From Protea cynaroides (taxonomy: Eukaryota; Streptophyta; Magnoliopsida; Proteales; Proteaceae), in the NCBI GenBank assembly GCA_028583415.1, contig CM053270.1, positions 696,001-760,000 on the forward strand: a DNA stretch of 64,000 nt, given 5' to 3'. Of this stretch, positions 57,345 to 64,000 are shown in pieces (position 1 is the stretch's first letter; every line of letters starts with the position of its first letter). The notes under the pieces are model-generated. The model saw nothing but the letters and a program-made list of their open reading frames with translations. It searched no databases and was not told the origin of the DNA. Made by a program: the position numbers and the translations under genes.

Positions 57345-59386
57345 TGTAAGAACCGTATTCTAAAACCGGGTTTAAACCATGGTTTTATGTGATGACAGGT
57401 GTCCCAATTATAACCGGACCAGAGGGCGAAGCCGGGTGACGAGCCACTCAAATTTCAAGTAAGAAAAACTATAAAAATGCCTAAAATCTCATACTAGTCT
57501 CACTATACCGGTTGCAGTATAGTGCAACCGGTATGTGCCACCGGTATGGTATACCGGTTGGACTATACCGGTTGCGGGCACTCCAACCGGTATGTGCCAC
57601 CGGTATGGTATACCGGTTGCACTATACCGGTTGCGGGCACTCCAACCGGTATGTGCGACCGGTATGCTAGATTTTGGCTGGAGACAGACTCCAGTGAGCC
57701 TTTCTCTCAGAATGGAAACTTGGAAAGTTTCCAACTGAGGGAAAAGCTTTCCCATGGATGGTTTCCCTCTATTAATAGAGAAGGAGACACTCCATTGCTC
57801 CTTCTCAAAAACTCTACCGTCTGGAGAAGAGCTGAGAAGGAGCAAGGAGGTGGAAACCGCCCAGGAAGGAAGAGCACCGCCAACCGACAGACATCGTCGG
57901 TAAGTGCTCTATCCTCTTAGTAATTTTAAGATGTCGGATCGGAGCCGCGAAGCGGCGCAGCGATCCAAAAGGCCTATATTTTCCATTGTTTTCTTCATTC
58001 GGATCCAACCTAGTTTTGATACGGCGTTCTAGCCAAAATCCGAAGGCCATTAGAAGGCTTGGACCTTACTAAGGGAAAGGAGAAACCCTAGAGACCTAAT
58101 TATTAGCCGACAAGGAGGGGAGATCCGAGATCTCACTCTCGGATCCAAACCGCGGGGTATACCGGTTGGACTAAAGGTCCAGCGGTATGGGCCTGCGGTA
58201 TATACCGCAGGCACATACCGGTCTCACTCAGTGAGATCTGAGTGAGACCGGTAAGTGAAACCGGTATATATCGGGTCGCACATACCGGTTGCACATTCTT
58301 GGCAACCGTACTGCGACCGGTATGGTTTCCGAGACTGGTTTGCTTGGCCAAACCTGGTTCTGATCTCTAAAACTTTAATAAATGGAATCTAACCTAAAGA
58401 TGTGATTATGTAGGACCTGTAGACAACGTGAGTAAGCTCTGACGTAGAACGGGATCATTATCACGCGTCAGGTAAGGAACAAGACCCCAAACCTAAATAA
58501 CTAATTAACAGTAAGCTTTTGTGATATAATTTTATGTTCAAATGCGATATTTTGCTTGATGTCCGTGCACCTCACATGCCATGTAGTTAGTTTCTTTTTA
58601 TCTTTATATATTCATGCATTTCATATGCTAGGATTGTTGGATGTTAGGCATGTGTATGTTTTTAGTTAGTGTGTGGAATGTGAAGGGATGTGCCCTGGAT
58701 ATATCCACAGCTAACACTTTCCTCGTATCGCCTTACCTTAGCAAACTAAGTGCGAATAGGGTATCAAGGGGAGGACGTGGGATTGTGGTTCTTCCTGCCC
58801 ACCAGACTCGAGCCCTATCTCTATGTCGTAGGGGGTTGTGCTGGGGTAAGGTCATATAGCCTTTACTTTAGCAGACTTGGTGCGAATAGGGTATCGGGGA
58901 GGGACGTGGGATTGTGGTTCTTCTTGCCTGGACTCGAGCCCTATCTGCGTGTCGTAGGGAGCCGTCTTAGGGTAAGGCCATTGATACTTGTATTGACATC
59001 GGGCTGGTTAGGAATGGAACCCACTTGCAAGCCCCTTGCCAATAGGGGTTTAGGTATTGGTACCGGTATGGGATATCGGGGAGGGACGTGGGATTGTGGT
59101 TCTTCCTGCCCGCCGGACTCGAGTCCTATCTCCATACCGGAGTGAGTAATGTTGGGGCAACACATTAGTGTGGTAGGCGTCGACTGTTGGGTGTGCTCAC
59201 ACTCTCCTGCATGGAGGTGCGGTGGCCGCCAAACTTACCATAGCATATTTGCAAGTTATACTTCGCCCAAATTGTAATGATCTCATGCATATTGTAACTT
59301 GATGCATTGGTCTTGTACTTACCGAAGCTATGTTGTGCGGCTCACTTATATATATTTATTTATATATTATATTATATATATATTTA

Positions 59387-59428
<42 letters not shown>

Positions 59429-59850
59429 CTCTATATATATATATATTCCTTTTCGGATTTTGATGGGGTACACCATTGGGGATGACTTTGTGGCTCTCCG
59501 GCATATGATGCTGGTCGCTGCCTTTGATCTGGGCGGTGGAGGACGAAAGCATGATGCGTCATGCGAGTGCTTCGTTTGTTTTTTCTCAGTGACTTGGTTA
59601 TTTTCGCTTAAAGCTTTGTAATGATTACTATTTAAATTTTGATGGATGATGGAATAAGTTGGATATTTATTTTAAATTACAATTTAGATCTCAGCTCATT
59701 TATTTATATTTCCTTTGCTATGTATTATTCTCTGTTTATGTTAGATTTCTTGGGAATGATTGGTTGACACAATTTATTGAGATCCCTAGTGTGAACCGTG
59801 GTTTAGAGCCGGTTCACTCACACTCAGTTCATCGGAATTGGGGTGTGACA
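57345..59850 (+). repeat. E4 LTR2 (2506 bp; last third low quality)
   Basis: Same start and end as LTR1. It contains a perfect 22-bp palindrome (58191-58212) and a 15-bp-arm ACCGGT hairpin (58216-58253). From about 58880 there are many small indels against LTR1 and E5. Confidence 0.9.
59456..59595 (+). pseudogene. LTR terminal exon, E4 LTR2 copy (corrupted)
   Basis: Recognisable (ACACCATTGG, GATGCGTCATGCGAGTGC) but with several indels and the acceptor changed to TTTTCGG. Lies in the low-accuracy stretch, so the damage may be technical. Confidence 0.4.
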
Positions 59851-60109
59851 AAACTTCCTAAATCAAGAAAACCCTAGATTCTTATATAAAAGGCGATGAA
59901 AATTTTCCAAAAGAGATAGAGAAGGGGGCTTACACGAGAGACGAGATTGGGCACCTAGTAATGAAGTAGAAAGCGAACTTTGAGGCCTTCGGATGCTTTG
60001 TAGAGACTCGGAGAGAAATCACCACCGGAGTAAACTCAAAAGAGAAAAGTGAAAAATAAACCTAAAATCGCGATTTTAAAGGATTTTTGGCGATACCGGT
60101 CGCACATTT
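59851..60109 (+). other. Second E4-type leader, truncated
   Basis: Repeats the start of 51623 on (ACTTCCTAA, TCAAGAAAA) after LTR2, again without PBS, and ends in ACCGGTCGCACAT where the strand switches. Confidence 0.75.
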
Positions 60110-60116
60110 TGGCGAT

Positions 60117-60946
60117 AATGATCCCGTTCTGCGTCAAAGCTTACTCACGTTGTCTACAGGTCGATCCGAGGCGAGATCTCGGATCTCCCCCCTCCTGTCG
60201 GGCTTTGGTTGGTCTCTAGGGTTTCTTCTATCCCTCTTTAGGTCCAAAGCCTTCTAATGTGCCTTGAATTTTGGCTAGAACAGTCTCAAAACTAAGTTGG
60301 ATCGAGTGAAGAAAACAATGGAAATTATAGGCCTTTTGGATGCTCGTCGCCGGCTCCATCCGACATCTAAAATTACTAAGAGGATGGTGCCCTTAGGCAG
60401 GTAATACGTGGTTGGCGCTCTTCCTTCTGGGTGGCTTCCACCTCCTTGCTCCTTCTCAGCTCTTCTCCGGACGGCTAGAGTTTTTTGAGAAGGAGCAGTG
60501 GGTATTTCCTCTATTAATAGAGGGGAACCGTCCATGGAAGTTTTCCCTCGGTTGGAAGGCTTTCAAGTTTCGGCCCAGTAGAAAGAGCTCCTCGGAGTCA
60601 TCTCCAGTAGAATCTAGCATTTCGTCGCACATACCGGTTGGAGTGCCCTTGGCCGGTATGTAGTGCCATTGGTTTGCCTTACCGTGGCTCATACCGGTTG
60701 GAGTGCCCTTGCCGGTATAGTCCAGCCGGTATACCCATACCGATGGCACCATCCGGTTGTACACCTCTGCACCGGTGTAGTGGGACGATTATGTAGATTT
60801 TGAGGCATTTCCTGGTTTTCTTACCTAAGTGGTGAATTTGTTGGCTCGTTTCCCGACTTCAGCCCTCGATCCGATTTATAATTGGGACTCCTGCCATCCA
60901 CCTAAAACCATGGTTTTTAGACAGATTTTAGATCCCGGTTCTTACA
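60117..60946 (-). repeat. Minus LTR fragment of E4/E5 type
   Basis: Matches E5 36203-37339, with about 270 bp missing at 60162 (from CTACAGGTC to the GAGATCTCGG region) and many indels. Followed by its polypurine side 60947-60995 (CTCTACCAACCTTAAAATTTC). Confidence 0.8.
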
Positions 60947-60995
60947 CTCTACCAACCTTAAAATTTCGTCCCGAGAATTACATCGTAGGTCTCAC

Positions 60996-61560
60996 AAGAA
61001 ACCTGCAATGAAGTAGATCAAGTCAAGGGCCGGGTGAAGTTTGCTTTCCAGGTGCACTTCAAAAGCCCTAGTCCTGATAACTTGACGGTGAGACCTTGGA
61101 TTCAGGATTGGTAATAAAGTGGTTCTTGGAGGTGCCACCGGTTAGAGGCTTGCAGGCGGTTGGTGAGGCGGAAAGGCTGTGTCCAAGGTTTTAGGGCCCA
61201 TGCGAAGTTTCTATCCCGGTGTCGGCAGTGGCATGCTCAGCTTGCATTGCCACCTCGCTGTCTAGTGTCCCGATGTCTACCACGTGTCCTTCCGGTGAAA
61301 TGCGGTGAGACCCTTTGCACATTCTTGTTGCGGATCCCCAGAGGTTGCAAGATCTTACCATCCAGTACTTAATCATTCCTAGCTACTCGGATAAGGTTCA
61401 ATCGGTCTTTGTAATCACTGCGACAATCTACTATCAAGGTAGTTTTGAAAGTCGGGACGTGGAGAATTCCCCGGGAGGGAGGAAGAGTACGCCATGCGAC
61501 AAGATTCCCTCATCCTTTAGGCTCCCAGGTACTTTCAATTTCAGGACGTAATTTCTTTTC
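60996..61560 (+). pseudogene. pol: E3 integrase tail, resumed and degenerate
   Basis: Starts AGAAACCTGCAATGAAGTAG, the residues following where E3 stopped at 34854 in sister copies. Patchy matches to the C-terminal integrase and chromodomain-like tail follow in shifting frames (LALPP region near 61240, HILVADP near 61318). Too many indels for a frame; consistent with age plus poor consensus. Confidence 0.7.
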
Positions 61561-62306
61561 TAAAGGTGGGAATACTGTGAATCTCCTATGAAATTCGGGA
61601 TTAAATTTCTTTAACAATGGTAGAGTTGTGGTGTAATGCCTTTGTACCAAGCCAGTCCTTACTTGTTCTTACTCTGATGGCGGAGTCTCCCAATCATAAC
61701 CGGACAAAAGGCAAAGTGGGTGACGAACCACTCAGAAGTTTCAGTTGTGAGAACCTATGGCTTGTAAAATTACCTTGCTCGGTCCACGTTATTCGGTCCG
61801 AGTCGATCGTGGTTACCCGGTGTATTACCTAATCGGTATGTGTATACGGTCGACTCGTGGACCCGGTCTGCGACGGTATGTTTACTCTTCGTTGGAAACG
61901 GGCTCCGGTATTCCCTCACTCATTGGAAATTTAGAAGTTTCTCAATCGTGCAGATACCTTCTTAGAAGCTTGGCCTTCCGTATTCTTAGAATCTGACGCT
62001 CGTCACCTTTCCCTAGCCCAAATCCGTGAGGAAAGTTGAGAAGGAACAAGGAGGAATAACCCGCCCGAAGGAGAATTTCTATTTGGAGGAGCATGCCGTC
62101 AATAGAAAAACATCGCCCGATAGAGGTCACCTACTGTATTCATCGTAGGATGTCGGATCTAAGCTAAGCGCGGCGGCGGCAGTCCAAGTCCTTGATCTCG
62201 CAATGAACCTTATCTCTCTTTAGATCTGATCTGGTTTGATACGATGTTCTAGTCGAAATCAGAAGGCCATTAGGATACTTAGACCTTAGTGTGGGTTAGG
62301 AGAAAC
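61561..62306 (+). repeat. Polypurine side and E3 3' LTR, first part
   Basis: 61561-61626 is the degenerate duplicated polypurine tract; the LTR starts at about 61627. To 62150 it is poorly alignable to 1459-1990; from about 62195 it matches 2020-2125 almost perfectly. Confidence 0.75.
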
Positions 62307-62405
62307 TGTAAGACCCGTGTCAATCTAACCCGGTCTTATCACCTTGAACCAGGTTTACCTATCATGGTCGAGTCAAATGGACCAAGGGCGTGAAGGAGAT
62401 CGAGA

Positions 62406-62905
62406 NNNNNNNNNNNNNNNNNNNNNNNNNNNNNNNNNNNNNNNNNNNNNNNNNNNNNNNNNNNNNNNNNNNNNNNNNNNNNNNNNNNNNNNNNNNNNNN
62501 NNNNNNNNNNNNNNNNNNNNNNNNNNNNNNNNNNNNNNNNNNNNNNNNNNNNNNNNNNNNNNNNNNNNNNNNNNNNNNNNNNNNNNNNNNNNNNNNNNNN
62601 NNNNNNNNNNNNNNNNNNNNNNNNNNNNNNNNNNNNNNNNNNNNNNNNNNNNNNNNNNNNNNNNNNNNNNNNNNNNNNNNNNNNNNNNNNNNNNNNNNNN
62701 NNNNNNNNNNNNNNNNNNNNNNNNNNNNNNNNNNNNNNNNNNNNNNNNNNNNNNNNNNNNNNNNNNNNNNNNNNNNNNNNNNNNNNNNNNNNNNNNNNNN
62801 NNNNNNNNNNNNNNNNNNNNNNNNNNNNNNNNNNNNNNNNNNNNNNNNNNNNNNNNNNNNNNNNNNNNNNNNNNNNNNNNNNNNNNNNNNNNNNNNNNNN
62901 NNNNN
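62406..62905. other. Assembly gap, exactly 500 N
   Basis: Round-number N run. By comparison with the other family-C LTR, about 1.75 kb is missing if this is a solo LTR. Frames drawn across it are meaningless. Confidence 0.99.
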
Positions 62906-62989
62906 GGGAACGTAGCAGCAATGGAGGTTGAAGCTAAAGTAGATACACATGACTCCTCTTGCGAGTGCAACTCATGTGTATTCGATTAG
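62906..62989 (+). CDS. LTR terminal exon, family C second copy (5' part in the gap)
   Basis: Reads GNVAAMEVEAKVDTHDSS, then CECNSCVFD and stop. It keeps the C-E-C-x2-C tail and terminal CVF with changes relative to the first C copy. Confidence 0.45.
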   Translation, partial: GNVAAMEVEAKVDTHDSSCECNSCVFD

Positions 62990-63281
62990 ATATTTTCTAG
63001 TTTTCTTTATTTGGATTTATTAAAGACTTGTATTTGATATTTACTTATGTCTCAGTTGATACAGAATAATTTTCTATTTAATTATTAATATCACAGTAGA
63101 TTCTCAGTTCGTTTTACTATAAGACTTCCGCTATTGTGTATTTACTCTTATTATGATTATGGATGTATGGGAGTTTAGATAACATGGATATAGCCTACTC
63201 AAGATCCTGGTTGAACCGTTGGTTTGCTAGTAGTTCATCACACCATTCTGAACAGTGCAGAAATTGGGGTGTGACAGAAAC

Positions 63282-64000
63282 CCTAGAAACCTAGCCGAAA
63301 ATCGACGAGGAAGGGAGATCCGAGATCTCGCTCTCGAATCCAAACCACGGAGTATACCGGTTGGACGCAAGGTCCAGCAGTATGGGCATGCGGTATATAC
63401 CGCAGGCACATACTGGTCTCACGCGTGAGACCGGTATATACCGCGACCAGTATATACCGGTGGCACATACCGGTCTTGGGCACTGTAACCGGTACCGCGA
63501 CCGGTATGCCTTCCGAGCCTTGTTTGCTTGGTCAGACGAGGTTTTGACCAACTGTGACCTTAATAAATTAATTCTAACTCTTTAACATGATTATGTAGGT
63601 CCTGTAGACAACGTGAGTAAACCCAGTGACGCAGAGTGGGATTTTTATCACGTGTCAGGTAAGGGACAAGACCCCAAACCCCTAAATAACTAATTAACAG
63701 TAAACCTTTGTGATTAAATTGTATCTGGATGTATTACTTGATGTCTGTGCATTTCACATGCCATGTAGTTGTTTCTTTACTTAGTATCTATTCATGCATT
63801 TCATATGCTTGGATTGTTGGATGTTAGGCATGTGTATGATTTTCGTTAGTGTGTGGAATGTGAAGGGGAGTGTGCCCTGGATATATCCACAACTAATACC
63901 TTTTTCGTATCGCCATCTACCTTAGCGGACTTGGTACGAGTAGGGTATCAGGGGGAGGATGCAGTAGTGTGGATTGTTTCCTGACCGTCAGACTCTAGCC
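63282..64000 (+). repeat. E3 3' LTR, second part
   Basis: Continues the LTR after the solo insertion; roughly 95 percent like 2127-2693 + 24571-24725. It contains an 18-bp perfect palindrome near 63416 (GGTCTCACGCGTGAGACC) and the intact, unoccupied E2 target at 63833-63837. Runs off the window before its terminal exon. Confidence 0.9.

Larger units (their letters stand above)
62307..63276 (+). mobile_element. Second family-C solo LTR, containing an assembly gap
   Basis: TGTAAGACCC start and GGTGTGACA end, with a perfect duplication GAAAC at 62302-62306 and 63277-63281. The visible ends match 29530-29628 and about 31380-31749. A complete element hidden in the gap cannot be excluded. Confidence 0.85.

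Noticed and set aside
62339..62989. Long frames across the N run
   Set aside because: They consist of unknown bases.

Overview
The window looks like intergenic, retrotransposon-packed DNA from a flowering plant with a large genome. Almost everything readable is LTR-retrotransposon sequence: Ty3/gypsy chromovirus-type gag-pol with initiator-Met tRNA primer sites, a Tat-lineage gypsy element with a second RNase H, an Ogre/Tat-type LTR and a Ty1/copia relic. No ordinary host gene, tRNA, rRNA or CRISPR array was seen. The species cannot be named from the sequence.

The layout is one nested stack. A decayed copia integrase (1-1217, minus) and a 35-bp tandem repeat (1218-1458) flank a chromovirus-like element, here called E3 (plus), that starts at 1459 and runs off the window. 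Its 5' LTR (1459-2693 + 24571-25553) was split by element E2 (minus, 2694-24565). E2's 3' LTR was in turn split by E1, a 12.0-kb Tat/Retand-like element (plus, 3365-15388). E3 continues with a primer site (25557), an antisense gene (25863-27135), gag (28218 on; split by a 2.2-kb solo LTR at 29530-31749) and pol (31945-34854). Its integrase is broken by a 26-kb rearranged block (34855-60995), resumes degenerately at 60996-61560, and the 3' LTR follows (61627 to the window end). That LTR is split by a second solo LTR containing a 500-N gap.

The 26-kb block holds a minus-strand chromovirus copy (E5, 34902-47993), itself split by a 5.87-kb Ogre/Tat-type solo LTR (41026-46896), then a strand switch into a plus-strand tandem (integrase tail, LTR, internal, LTR, leader; E4, 47999-60109), then a minus LTR fragment (60117-60946). 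E5 and E4 form a large inverted duplication. From about 58.9 to 62.15 kb the sequence is full of indels relative to sister copies, which suggests poor consensus next to the gap.

The most novel signal is inside the LTRs. All chromovirus-type LTR families here (E2, E3, E4/E5 and the solo family C) carry, after a perfect 3' splice-site-like AG, a short reading frame of 44-45 codons ending in a conserved Cys-Glu-Cys-x2-Cys tail and stop. Differences between families concentrate at third codon positions. In the E2, E3 and E4 families a 60-nt exon-like segment in matching phase lies upstream. This looks like an LTR-encoded small protein gene, though no ATG was found. Other leads are an antisense gene between primer site and gag in E3 that has been deleted together with the primer site in E4, a telo-box palindrome array, ACCGGT hairpins with a compensatory change, and a duplicated polypurine tract.
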